The notes beneath the pieces were generated by a model. The model saw only the letters and a list, made by a program, of their open reading frames with translations. It ran no database searches and was not told where the DNA came from. From assembly GCA_902537815.1 (NCBI GenBank), contig CACBCS010000010.1, forward strand, positions 1 to 63,642: a stretch of DNA of 63,642 nucleotides. The letters run 5' to 3'. The position numbers and the translations under genes were made by a program. Position 1 is the first letter of the stretch; each line of letters opens with the position of its first letter. Shown here in pieces: positions 9,268-18,055 of the stretch. This stretch comes from an uncultured Pseudohongiella sp. (lineage in GTDB: Bacteria; Pseudomonadota; Gammaproteobacteria; Pseudomonadales; Pseudohongiellaceae).

Positions 9268-10692
9268 GTGTCACAAACAAAATCCTTCAGCAAAAGCGTC
9301 GATCTCATGTTCGACAGAGCCGCCGATCTGGTCGACATCTCACCAGGCCTGCGGGAAAAAATCCGAGTCTGCAATGCCACCTACACCACCCGATTCGGGG
9401 TACGCCTGCGCGGAGAAATTCACACCTTTATCGGTTACCGGGCGGTTCACTCCGAGCACATGGAACCGGTAAAGGGCGGCATCCGCTACGCGCCGTCGGT
9501 GAATCAGGATGAAGTCGAAGCGCTGGCCGCGCTGATGACATATAAGTGTGCGCTGGTTGATGTACCTTTCGGCGGATCCAAAGGCGGCCTCTGCATTGAT
9601 CCTGGAGATTACAGCACAGAGGAGTTAGAACAGATCACGCGCCGGTTCGCAGCAGAGCTGATCAAGAGAGATCTCATTCACCCTGCGCAGAACGTTCCTG
9701 CCCCCGATATGGGAACAGGCGAGCGCGAGATGGCATGGATAGCGGATCAGTATTTACAAATTCAGCCCACCGATATTGATGCAAAGGCCTGCGTCACCGG
9801 CAAACCAGTGTCGATGGGAGGGATCGCCGGCCGCACAGAGGCGACCGGCCGGGGAATCCAATACGCGCTCAGAGAATTTTTCCGAGACAGTGACGATGTC
9901 GCCCGGGCCGGCCTGTCCGGCTCACTTGACGGTAAAAGAATACTCGTTCAGGGATTGGGAAACGTGGGCTACCACGCAGCAAAATTCCTCAGTCAGCAGG
10001 ATGGCGCTATCATCACCACGGTAGTTGAAAGAGACGGAGCGGTTACGGCGGAATCCGGTATCGATGTTGATGCACTCAGAAGCTGGATTCACGAGAACGG
10101 CGGGGTCACCGGATTTCCGGGCGTAGAAGCGGTTGCCTCACCCGAGACTGCCTTAGAGCTGGAATGCGATATTCTAATCCCCGCTGCCACTGAAGGGGTG
10201 ATCCATGCCGGTAATGCCGCCAGAATCTGTGCGCCGCTGATCATCGAAGCAGCGAATGGCCCGGTGACTGCTGAAGCAGACCAGATCCTTCGTGAGAAAA
10301 ACTGCGTCATCATTCCTGATCTTTATGCCAACGCAGGCGGCGTGACGGTTTCCTACTTTGAGTGGGTCAAGAATCTCAGTCACATGCGCTTTGGTCGCAT
10401 GCAGCGCCGGGAGCAGGAGGCGCGCAACGAACGGATTTTTAGGGAGCTGGAGGCTCTCTCGGAATCCCTGGGTAACGCGTGGGCGCTTTCGGAAAGTTTT
10501 CGGGACGAGTTCAGAGCCGGCGCCAATGAAATCGATCTGGTGCGCTCAGGTCTTGATGACACGATGCGAAAAGCGTTTCAAGAGATGCGGGCGGTGCTGC
10601 AGCAAAAAGACGGCGTCAGCGACTTTAGAACCGCAGCCTATCTAGTGGCCATCGAGAAAATCGCAGAAAGCTATCGGGTCAGAGGACATTAA
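9268..10692 (+). CDS. Glu/Leu/Phe/Val dehydrogenase family, probable NAD-glutamate dehydrogenase
   Basis: This is a 474-residue cytoplasmic amino-acid dehydrogenase. The substrate-binding segment PVKGGIRYAP (Lys69) and the catalytic region FGGSKGG (Lys105) with the PAPDMGTG loop are present. The Rossmann motif is GLGNVG at 229-234, followed by an acidic Glu254 at the end of the second strand, which favours NAD over NADP. Length and motifs fit hexameric glutamate dehydrogenases of the short class, which interconvert glutamate and 2-oxoglutarate plus ammonia. Leucine or other branched specificity cannot be excluded without structural comparison. The start is a GTG at 9268. The gene appears monocistronic: 234 bases follow the PhoD-like gene and 347 bases precede the next gene. 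Confidence 0.85.
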   Translation: MSQTKSFSKSVDLMFDRAADLVDISPGLREKIRVCNATYTTRFGVRLRGEIHTFIGYRAVHSEHMEPVKGGIRYAPSVNQDEVEALAALMTYKCALVDVPFGGSKGGLCIDPGDYSTEELEQITRRFAAELIKRDLIHPAQNVPAPDMGTGEREMAWIADQYLQIQPTDIDAKACVTGKPVSMGGIAGRTEATGRGIQYALREFFRDSDDVARAGLSGSLDGKRILVQGLGNVGYHAAKFLSQQDGAIITTVVERDGAVTAESGIDVDALRSWIHENGGVTGFPGVEAVASPETALELECDILIPAATEGVIHAGNAARICAPLIIEAANGPVTAEADQILREKNCVIIPDLYANAGGVTVSYFEWVKNLSHMRFGRMQRREQEARNERIFRELEALSESLGNAWALSESFRDEFRAGANEIDLVRSGLDDTMRKAFQEMRAVLQQKDGVSDFRTAAYLVAIEKIAESYRVRGH

Positions 10693-11039
10693 GCGCAGCG
10701 AGACACCAACCTGCGCCGCCCAGCAATCTCGGAACTTTGCGCCGGGATCTTGAGCAGCGGACTGACCCGATTTCCGGCTGGCAACGCCGGCAATCTGCCA
10801 GCAAGCGGCTGCGTCGGTGGTGCGTGCCAGAACTGAGCATTTCCGGTCTGTCATTAGCGGTTCCGTCGACGCCGGTGGCGACTCTCGGCGTGTCCCGTAA
10901 TCCAGCCGTGAGGTCACTTCCCGCCGCGCAACCCGGGCGTGTATTTTTGCCGAATCCGTGATTAACTGGGCGTGGATCAAGCAGCAGAATCACAGGCAGC
11001 CTCTGATCATTCAGTCATAAGAACAATAAGCGGCACATC
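10693..11039. other. Intergenic region without recognisable content
   Basis: There are 347 bases between the dehydrogenase and the next rightward gene. Short open frames exist on both strands, but their products are Arg/Pro-rich and look like non-coding GC-rich sequence. No hairpin with a T-tract is evident after the dehydrogenase stop. The last 40 bases are AT-richer and presumably contain the promoter and ribosome-binding site (AATAAG) of the gene at 11040. Confidence 0.5.
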
Positions 11040-12134
11040 ATGATTGATAATTTTTCACTCAAACCGATGATTCTGGTCATTCCCGTCCTGCTCGCTCTGG
11101 TCTTTATCGAACTGGGCTTTGCTTACCTAAAAGGACGGAAAGTCTATAACTTTCAGGATTCGATCACTTCCATCAACATCGGTCTGCTCAGCCAGTTCGT
11201 CAATTCCACCGGCGCGGTATTTGGCGCAGTGATGTATGCCCTGATTGAAGCACGCTACGGCACCTTTGAATGGTCCACTGCAAGCCCGTTCACCTGGGTC
11301 TTTGCTCTGCTACTGTATGATTTTCTCTACTACTGGGTGCACCGGACCGGGCACATGGTGAACATCTTCTGGGCAGCTCACATCACCCATCACAGCAGCG
11401 AAGAATTTAATCTGTCTACCGCGATGCGACAGGCGTCAACGGGTTTTTACTTCAAATGGGTGTTTTACCTCCCCCTGGCGGTTCTTGGCATTCCCGTTCA
11501 GGTTTATGTCATCGTTGGCCTAATCGATTTGCTGTATCAGTTCTGGGTGCATACCCGCTTGATCGGCAGACTCGGCTTTCTGGAATGGTTCCTCGTCACC
11601 CCTTCAAACCATCGGGTACATCACGGGCAGAACGACTACTGCATTGACCGGAACTTCGGCGGAATTTTCTGTCTGTGGGACAGGCTGTTCGGCACCTATG
11701 CCGATGAACGCGAGGAAGAGCCCATTGTTTACGGCATCAGAAAGCCACTCGAAAGCTGGAGTCCGGTGTGGAGTAATCTCCACTACTACAAAACGCTCTG
11801 GCTGAAGGTAAAAAATGCCAGAAGCTGGCGCGAAGGGCTGATGTTTGTCATGGCCGAGCCGGATTGGTCGCCAGCGGATCAAGAAAATCCGTCAACCGAA
11901 TCCCCAACGGTCGATTTCTACCAAAAGCACAGATCTCTCGCGCCGGCCTCAGTCCGGCTTTCAGGCATCGCCACCACGCTGGTATCACTGATGATGTTGA
12001 TACTTTATCTGGGCACGCGGGATCAGATGCCGCTTGCCCAGCAGCTCATGTTTGTCGCAATTGTGATCGGGCTGTTCGCCGGTATCGGCAAATCCTGGAG
12101 TCTCGAGAAATTTCAGGCACCCCAGCATGACTAG
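11040..12134 (+). CDS. Sterol desaturase family protein, alkylglycerol-monooxygenase-like
   Basis: This is a 364-residue polytopic membrane di-iron oxygenase. The histidine set is His101/His105 in HRTGH, His114/His117/His118 in AAHITHH, His171 in FWVHTR and NHRVHH at 190-195. Hydrophobic segments surround these, with two further C-terminal membrane spans at about 310-355. The FWVHTRLIG and long C-terminal extension resemble bacterial relatives of alkylglycerol monooxygenase (TMEM195) more than classical C5 sterol desaturases, which is inference from layout. The next gene starts eight bases before its stop, so the two are translationally coupled. It is not a close copy of the family member at 3931. 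Confidence 0.85.
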   Translation: MIDNFSLKPMILVIPVLLALVFIELGFAYLKGRKVYNFQDSITSINIGLLSQFVNSTGAVFGAVMYALIEARYGTFEWSTASPFTWVFALLLYDFLYYWVHRTGHMVNIFWAAHITHHSSEEFNLSTAMRQASTGFYFKWVFYLPLAVLGIPVQVYVIVGLIDLLYQFWVHTRLIGRLGFLEWFLVTPSNHRVHHGQNDYCIDRNFGGIFCLWDRLFGTYADEREEEPIVYGIRKPLESWSPVWSNLHYYKTLWLKVKNARSWREGLMFVMAEPDWSPADQENPSTESPTVDFYQKHRSLAPASVRLSGIATTLVSLMMLILYLGTRDQMPLAQQLMFVAIVIGLFAGIGKSWSLEKFQAPQHD

Positions 12135-12708
12135 CCTGGCCATTACCGACGGTCTGCTGTGTCTGATTGCTGCAGCGGCGGTAGTCACCAACAGACTGCC
12201 GCTGGCGTTTCGCATGGGGTCGGCGCTTCTTGCCGTCACCGCAGGCCTGGGGATTCTGAGATTCAGCGACTTGCTGCCGCTGCCTGCGCTGCACAGTTTC
12301 TTCTCAACTTTCAGTGCCTCTTCCGCCTTTCTGCTGATGGCAGTCAGCACCGTCTGGACCAGCAGTGCCGGAGCTACCCGAGCCAAGTATGCTTCGATTC
12401 TGCTGATCTTTTCAGGTGCTATTGGATTCGTGATGGTGGATTTGTTCGAGCTGACCCGGTTCGGACAAGTTGTGGCGGTGCTGTGCGTGCTACAGATAAT
12501 CGTTTACTCAGCCAGACACAGACTGCTGATTGCCTTGGTGGGCGCGATCGCGCTGGAATTGGGTTTCATCCTGTTTGCGACAGGCCAGCGCGTTCCGAAC
12601 CTGCTTCAGCCGGGCGACTTTCTCCATCTGCTGACTGCCGCCGGCCTTGTGCTGCTGGTGTGGTATCACCGGCGTGCGCCACACGCCAGCCCGTTGCATT
12701 CACGCTAG
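12127..12708 (+). CDS. Hypothetical polytopic membrane protein
   Basis: This is a 193-residue, very hydrophobic protein with about six predicted membrane spans and short loops. No catalytic motif, metal-binding cluster or signature that I recognise is visible. It overlaps the end of the sterol-desaturase-family gene by eight bases, a classic coupling arrangement, so it may be an accessory or electron-transfer partner for that enzyme; this is inference from position only. The stop lies 22 bases from the end of the convergent PQQ dehydrogenase gene. Confidence 0.65.
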   Translation: MTSLAITDGLLCLIAAAAVVTNRLPLAFRMGSALLAVTAGLGILRFSDLLPLPALHSFFSTFSASSAFLLMAVSTVWTSSAGATRAKYASILLIFSGAIGFVMVDLFELTRFGQVVAVLCVLQIIVYSARHRLLIALVGAIALELGFILFATGQRVPNLLQPGDFLHLLTAAGLVLLVWYHRRAPHASPLHSR

Positions 12709-12730
12709 CACCGCCGCGCCCGCCCGCGGT

Positions 12731-14764
12731 TCAGCGGCTGTTTCGATTCTGAATGCCGCGGTTAAGAGTGCGAACGTGCTCGGCAATCGCCCTGATCTGG
12801 GCCGGCTCAAACGTTTGTCCAAACGACGGCATGTTGTTCTGGCCATTGGTGATAATGCTGGCCACATAGTCTGTTGAAAATGCAGCAAGCCCCTCCAGAG
12901 GCATGCCGTTATGACCGCCCTCGCCCCGGAGTCCATGACAGAAGACGCAGGTGCTTCGATACAGACCAAGACCTTCTGTGTTGGCCTGCGGTGGTGTCAC
13001 CTTTTCCAGTGCGATCGCCGTTTCCTCACCCTCTTCCAGCAGCTTGAACATCCAGATGCTGTCACCCCGTGCAGAGCCGGCCAGCAAATTGCCGGCAGAC
13101 AGCACAGTCACATATTGCTCGCCTTTATGTTCGAAAACAGTCGGGGGTGCATTGACGCCGGCATCGGTCATGAACTCCCAGAGCTTCTGACCGGTCGCGG
13201 CATCCATGGCGGCAAACCGCCCGTCATTGCGTCCTGCAAACAGCAGATTCCCCGCGGTTGCGACCAGTCCACTGTAGCAGCGTCCCGGCCACCGCTGCGA
13301 CCACAGGCGCTTGTTGGTTCGCAGGTCCATGGCCGCGACAATTCCGGTGACCGCAATGGGGGCAAAACGCATGTTGCCACCGGTGTAGCGATCACCCGGC
13401 TCGGCTGAATCGGTATCTGCGTTGGTTGTATAGGCCGCCTGACGATCACCGGCGCAGACATAAATCACGCCCTTGTTCGGATCAACGGCACTCGGTGGCC
13501 AATTCGCTTCCCCTCGCCGAAGCAGCACCGGGTCATCCCAGAAAGGCGTGAAAATATCGCCGTCGTTCACCATGCGAAACCCTTCCGGTGCGATGTCAAG
13601 CGTGTGCGTCACGAACGCATCACCGACCGGGTAGGGCTGGGTAGCGGCGGTAGCCTGTCGCTCTTCCTGCGGAACAGAGCGCTCTTCGATGCCGACCAGT
13701 GGCTCTCCGGTGATCCGATCAAGGATATACACCCAGCCCGTCTTGCCCGCCTGTGCGAGTCCTTTTCTCAGAACACCCTCATACTCCAGGTCGAACAGGA
13801 CAACAGGATTCGGCGCATCAAAATCCCAGATGTCGTGGTGAACCTGCTGGAAGTGCCAGCGATACTCACCAGAATAGGCGTCAAGAGCAACAATAGAAGC
13901 TGTAAACAGATTGTCACCGGGCCTGATTGCGCCGTTGTAGTCAGGCCCCGGATTGCCGGTCGAAAAGTAAATCAGACCCAGCTCAGGGTCCACCGCTGGC
14001 GTGTGCCAGACTGTACCACCGCCGGTTTCCCAGGCATCACTGTCGGCAGGCCAGGTATCCGAACCCAATTCGCCCGGTGCCGGCACGGTATAAAACGCCC
14101 AGAGCAGAGAGCCATCCGCGGCATCATAGGCCTTCACCCGGCCGCGCGCAGCGAACTCAGCGCCAGCGAACCCGCTGATGACCATACCGTCAAAGTACAA
14201 CGGCGCACTGGTGATGGTGTAGCCCTCCTCCCAGCTTTCCGCCTGAATCGACCACACCTGCTCTCCAGTATCGGCATCGAGTGCCTTCAGCACACCATCG
14301 AGCTGGCCCACAAATATTTTGTCTTCGCCATAACCCACGCCCCGACTCGTCCAGCCACAGCAAATGGTTGAGATTTCACTGCTGAGTTGCGCTTCATTCG
14401 ACCAGAGCATTTCTCCGGTCTCGACGCTGAGCGCGAAGACATCATCGGCACCGGTGATGACATACATGATACCGTCAATGATCAGAGGCTGTGCTTCACC
14501 CGAGTATTTCGCTTCCAGACCTGAACCATTCAGGTGTGTGCGCCAGACAGGCCCCAGGCGACCGACGTTATCAGTATTGATCTGATCAAGCGGAGAAAAA
14601 TTCCTGTTGTACAGATCACCTCCGTTGGTCAGCCATTCGGTTACCGGCAGCTGCATCAGGGCATCGGCATCCGGTCGCACCTGCGAAAATTCAGCGGCCT
14701 CGCCCTGCGCGGACAGCATCATGACACAGGTCAGTACGAGAGTGTTGCGGCGTGAGAAGCTCAT
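12731..14764 (-). CDS. Periplasmic quinohaemoprotein PQQ-dependent alcohol dehydrogenase with C-terminal cytochrome c
   Basis: This 677-residue protein has a signal peptide (MSFSRRNTLVLTCVMMLS), an eight-bladed PQQ beta-propeller and a C-terminal cytochrome c domain with CVFCH near residue 600. The vicinal disulfide Cys135-Cys136 in TICCGWTSRG, the WHTPAVDPELGLIYFSTGNP signature and catalytic Asp314 in HHDIWDFDAP place it with methanol/ethanol-type dehydrogenases. It would oxidise alcohols or similar substrates in the periplasm and pass electrons through the haem. Asp316, two residues after Asp314, is a feature of lanthanide-using enzymes. I chose ATG 14764, with AGGGG seven bases upstream and directly before the signal peptide, over an in-frame start at 14854. 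The gene diverges from the beta-helix gene. Confidence 0.88.
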   Translation of the reverse strand: MSFSRRNTLVLTCVMMLSAQGEAAEFSQVRPDADALMQLPVTEWLTNGGDLYNRNFSPLDQINTDNVGRLGPVWRTHLNGSGLEAKYSGEAQPLIIDGIMYVITGADDVFALSVETGEMLWSNEAQLSSEISTICCGWTSRGVGYGEDKIFVGQLDGVLKALDADTGEQVWSIQAESWEEGYTITSAPLYFDGMVISGFAGAEFAARGRVKAYDAADGSLLWAFYTVPAPGELGSDTWPADSDAWETGGGTVWHTPAVDPELGLIYFSTGNPGPDYNGAIRPGDNLFTASIVALDAYSGEYRWHFQQVHHDIWDFDAPNPVVLFDLEYEGVLRKGLAQAGKTGWVYILDRITGEPLVGIEERSVPQEERQATAATQPYPVGDAFVTHTLDIAPEGFRMVNDGDIFTPFWDDPVLLRRGEANWPPSAVDPNKGVIYVCAGDRQAAYTTNADTDSAEPGDRYTGGNMRFAPIAVTGIVAAMDLRTNKRLWSQRWPGRCYSGLVATAGNLLFAGRNDGRFAAMDAATGQKLWEFMTDAGVNAPPTVFEHKGEQYVTVLSAGNLLAGSARGDSIWMFKLLEEGEETAIALEKVTPPQANTEGLGLYRSTCVFCHGLRGEGGHNGMPLEGLAAFSTDYVASIITNGQNNMPSFGQTFEPAQIRAIAEHVRTLNRGIQNRNSR

Positions 14765-14879
14765 GTCTTGCCCCTGTCGAAGAAAGTCCTGAAAACGGTA
14801 GTGGCTGGAAATCGATCCTCTGACCGGCCCAAGCAGTGGTGTCGGCGCCGGCAAGCTGGAGCATTTCGTCTCACGTCCA

Positions 14880-14909
14880 GATCAATTACCATGCCTCTTA
14901 TTATTGATC
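14880..14909. promoter_or_regulatory. Inverted repeat in divergent promoter region, possible operator
   Basis: GATCAAT at 14880-14886 is matched by ATTGATC at 14903-14909 with a 16-base spacer. It lies between the starts of the leftward PQQ dehydrogenase (14764) and the rightward beta-helix protein (14934). It could be an operator affecting one or both genes. No regulator gene is adjacent, and the pattern does not fit FNR, whose half-sites face the other way. Confidence 0.35.
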
Positions 14910-14933
14910 AGACTTTACCGCGAAGGTGACTCC

Positions 14934-17003
14934 ATGCGCCACCCCAGCCTCAAGACTCTGCTGCTTCTGCTGAGCCTGACAAGCCTCGCACAAGCCAGCT
15001 ATGCGCAGATTGCTGCGGAGCCTTCTCCGTTTGCATCCGATAACCCCAACGCGGTGGTGCCGGGTGAATTGTTCACCGAACCGCCCACGCTTATCAATCT
15101 TGGTTTTGAGTGGTTGATTCAGGGCGATGAAAATCGCGATGCCCGGGTCGAGGTGTGGTATCGAAAAACCGGGGAAGTGACCTGGCAAGATGCTCTACCC
15201 ATGCTGAGGCTGAATGGCGAGCGCATCTACAGTGAGTCCCGACTCGACGTTATCACGCCCAACATGTTTGCGGGCAGTGTGCTGAACCTGGATCCGGACA
15301 CCCGTTATGAAGTGAAGTTCAGTATCCATGATCCTGACGGTGTAGTAGGTAACCCTGAACGGCTTGCCACCGTGAGCACCCGCACCGAACTGGAACCCTA
15401 TACGGGCGGTCGGGAATTCCATGTCTATCCGCATGGCTATGCGGGTGCGAAACAGGAACCGGCCTTTGAAGGACTCATGTGCGCTTACAATTACTGGTGC
15501 GCCGGCACTGACTGGGCAACCTCGGGCCGGCCTCGGGTGCGGGCCGGCGACAAGATCATCGTGCATGCAGGGACCTATAAGTACAACCGTTATGAGTACA
15601 CCAATGATGCGACGGTCAATCGCACCACCCCGCTCGACGGCACCTACTACCTGACCGCAGATGGCACAGCCGAGCGACCCATTGCCATCGTAGCGGCCGA
15701 TGATGGCGAGGTGATCTTCGATGGCAACGGCAATTATGCGCTGTTTGACGTACGCGCTGCCGACCACACCTATTTTGAAGGCATCACTTTCAGAAATTCA
15801 GAGATTGCTATTCTGGCAGGCACTCAGTTCATCGCCGGCGCTCAGGGGCTGACCGTAAAGCGCAGTCGCTTTGAAGACGTCGGTGCCGGCGTCTTCACCA
15901 ATTACTCCGGTTCCCGCGGCTTTTATATTGCCGACAGTCACTTTATTGGTAGGAATGATCCGGACCATCTCATCGGCTGGCGTGGCGAGCTGTGGGCGCA
16001 GTTCGAAGGCGTTGACAATCAGATCTTCCCTCCGCCAATGCGCTCGTATGTCGCTGTCAAACTTTACGGTCCCGGTCACATTGTGGCCCATAACTATATC
16101 GCCAACTTCCATGATGGCATCAACATAGAAACCTACGGCAACCCGGACGGTTCAACCCCCTCGGGCCCGGACATCCCCGACGGGCCCAAATATCCGACCC
16201 GGGGTTACTGGGACCGACGCCCGGTGGCAATAGATTTCTACGGCAATTACATCACCAACAGCCACGACAACCCGATTGAAGCTGACGGCGGGATGCACAA
16301 CATCCGCATCATGAACAACATGCTGATCAATCACCCCTCCCATGCCTTCTGCAATCAGCCTGCTTTAGGAGGGCCTGTCTACTGGATCAGGAACATTGCC
16401 TATCACCTGCCCGGCGGCTCAACCCGCATCACAGCCGGCTCCGCGGGTGTGGTGTTCTACAACAACACCATTCTTTCAGAAACGTCTGTCGCAGGCGCCT
16501 CGAATGCTCACTGGAGAAACAATCTTTTTTTAGGTGAGGAGTCACAGGATATGATCTTCAGCGTGACGTCACTGACTGATTCGTCCAGCTCTGACTTCAA
16601 CGGCTTTCGTCCGAACCCTGCCGCGGCGGCTGCGTTTTCATGGCGTTCACCACGGGCTGGCTCTCTGGCGGACATTACCGATCCGGATTACGAAGCGCAG
16701 CTGCAGTCTGTTGAAGCGGCCACCCTGGCCGATTATTCGTCACTTACCGGACAGGACCGCAACAGTATCCTGGTGGACTACGACATTTTCGTTAATGTCC
16801 CTCAGCTCAGCGCCAAGAATATCGATACCGTCCAAAGGCTCTATGACGCGGATTCAATGGATTTCCGCTTGCGTGCGGGAGCAAGTGCCATCGACAGAGG
16901 TACGCCGCTGCCCACTATTACAGAGGGTTTCAACGGCGGTTCCCCGGACCTCGGCGCACTGGAATACGACACACCGGTGCCGCACTACGGCCCCCGACCG
17001 TAG
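14934..17003 (+). CDS. Secreted right-handed beta-helix protein with N-terminal Fn3-like domain
   Basis: This 689-residue exported protein has its signal peptide ending near LAQASYAQ. Residues of about 40-155 form a fibronectin-III-like beta-sandwich (GFEWLIQGDEN, LDPDTRYEVKF), followed by a long parallel beta-helix region rich in short Asn-containing repeats such as HNYIANFHDGINIET and DFYGNYITNSHDNPIE. A final YTG-like tail contains DRGTPLP and DLGALEYD, as in many pectate-lyase-fold polysaccharide proteins. It probably binds or cleaves a polysaccharide, but I cannot identify a lyase or hydrolase catalytic set. The start is the ATG at 14934, preceded by AAGG; an earlier in-frame start at 14904 would disrupt the signal peptide. 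Confidence 0.75.
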   Translation: MRHPSLKTLLLLLSLTSLAQASYAQIAAEPSPFASDNPNAVVPGELFTEPPTLINLGFEWLIQGDENRDARVEVWYRKTGEVTWQDALPMLRLNGERIYSESRLDVITPNMFAGSVLNLDPDTRYEVKFSIHDPDGVVGNPERLATVSTRTELEPYTGGREFHVYPHGYAGAKQEPAFEGLMCAYNYWCAGTDWATSGRPRVRAGDKIIVHAGTYKYNRYEYTNDATVNRTTPLDGTYYLTADGTAERPIAIVAADDGEVIFDGNGNYALFDVRAADHTYFEGITFRNSEIAILAGTQFIAGAQGLTVKRSRFEDVGAGVFTNYSGSRGFYIADSHFIGRNDPDHLIGWRGELWAQFEGVDNQIFPPPMRSYVAVKLYGPGHIVAHNYIANFHDGINIETYGNPDGSTPSGPDIPDGPKYPTRGYWDRRPVAIDFYGNYITNSHDNPIEADGGMHNIRIMNNMLINHPSHAFCNQPALGGPVYWIRNIAYHLPGGSTRITAGSAGVVFYNNTILSETSVAGASNAHWRNNLFLGEESQDMIFSVTSLTDSSSSDFNGFRPNPAAAAAFSWRSPRAGSLADITDPDYEAQLQSVEAATLADYSSLTGQDRNSILVDYDIFVNVPQLSAKNIDTVQRLYDADSMDFRLRAGASAIDRGTPLPTITEGFNGGSPDLGALEYDTPVPHYGPRP

Positions 17004-17156
17004 TCGGCACTGGCGGGAAACTCTACTGCAGCAGTGCAGAAGAGGTTAAAGCGGCATCACAGAGCGCTGGCAAGCGCTACCTATCCTTCTTATACTCAGG
17101 CGACTTACAACAACAAGACCCGGGCTTTATAGAGTCCGCCAAGGGAGGACCCCAGC

Positions 17157-17885
17157 ATGAGAAAAATACTGATTGCACTTTTGACGACCCTGCCCGTGCT
17201 CTGTGCACCACTGCAGGCACAGCTGAGCAATGATGCCGGCAGACCGGATGCTGACAAGGCTCGGGATGCGGGCCGCAGACCCGCAGAAGTTCTGACCTTT
17301 CTCGGAGTTCAGAGCGGGCAGACCGTCGTTGATCTCATCGCCGCCGCTGGTTACTACACCGAAGTGCTCTCCCACGCAGTCGGGCCTTCAGGCAAGGTCT
17401 ACATGCAAAATTCAGCCGCTTCTCTGACTGGCGAGCGGGGCGAGCGCACCGCCGCTGCCATTGGAAGCCGACTGGCCAACGGTCGACTTGCAAACGTCGA
17501 ACGTCTGATCCGTGATCCCGATGATCTGGGTCTGCCCGATAATTCCGTGGACACCATCATCATCGCGCTGGAGTTCCATGAACTCTATCGATCAAACAAT
17601 CCAAACGCTGTGGCCGAGTTTCTGGCCGAGACGCGCCGAGTCCTCAAGCCGAGTGGTGTTCTGGGGATCATCGAGCACGCCGGTTCAGCGCCCTTCGATC
17701 CAGGTCCGCTACACCGCGCCATAGAGTCTTAGGTGGTAGCCGATGTGCAGGCAGCTGGCATGTTCGCCTCCGCCACTTCCTCCATCCTGCGCAATCCGGA
17801 TGACGATCGCAGTGCCGGTGTCTTTGCTCCGGGCCTGCGCGGAGCCACCGACCGCTTCGTCCTCAGGGTCGTCAAGACGAAATAA
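17157..17885 (+). pseudogene. Exported class I methyltransferase (COG4798-like) interrupted by in-frame TAG
   Basis: A signal peptide (MRKILIALLTTLPVLCAPLQAQ) precedes a SAM-methyltransferase core with VVDLIAAAGYYTEVLSHAVG (motif I) and NSVDTIIIALEFHELY. After 191 codons there is a TAG at 17730-17732. The same frame then stays open for 50 codons to a TAA at 17883-17885, encoding VVADVQAAGMFASATSSILR and a terminal DRFVLRVVKTK. That tail is the expected C-terminal part of this family (LRNPxDD...VFxPxxRGxTDRFVxR). One base change therefore splits an otherwise intact gene of about 242 codons. It may be a recent nonsense mutation, a sequence error or a read-through site. Upstream and downstream spacing is otherwise normal. 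Confidence 0.8.
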
Positions 17886-18055
17886 AACCCTTCGCCGCCC
17901 TTTTCCCTGGCCACGAAACACCTTCGAATCCGCCGGGAAAGGGCGTGCAGACGCGGCTGACACTCAGGGCGACTGATCGCGCACTGAGTGCCAGCCTTTT
18001 GCAGCAGTAAGAGCCAGCAACCCATGCCACACAGCGCCACCGGGCGGTCAATCGA

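Noticed and set aside
10642..10993. Open frames of about 70-110 codons in the gap after the glutamate-type dehydrogenase
   Set aside because: Three frames on two strands overlap with no Shine-Dalgarno and low-complexity Arg/Ser products; typical of GC-rich non-coding sequence.
13604..14371. A 255-codon open frame antisense to the PQQ dehydrogenase gene
   Set aside because: It has no start signal, its product is rich in Arg/Cys/Pro without domain pattern, and the other strand encodes a complete, motif-rich enzyme.
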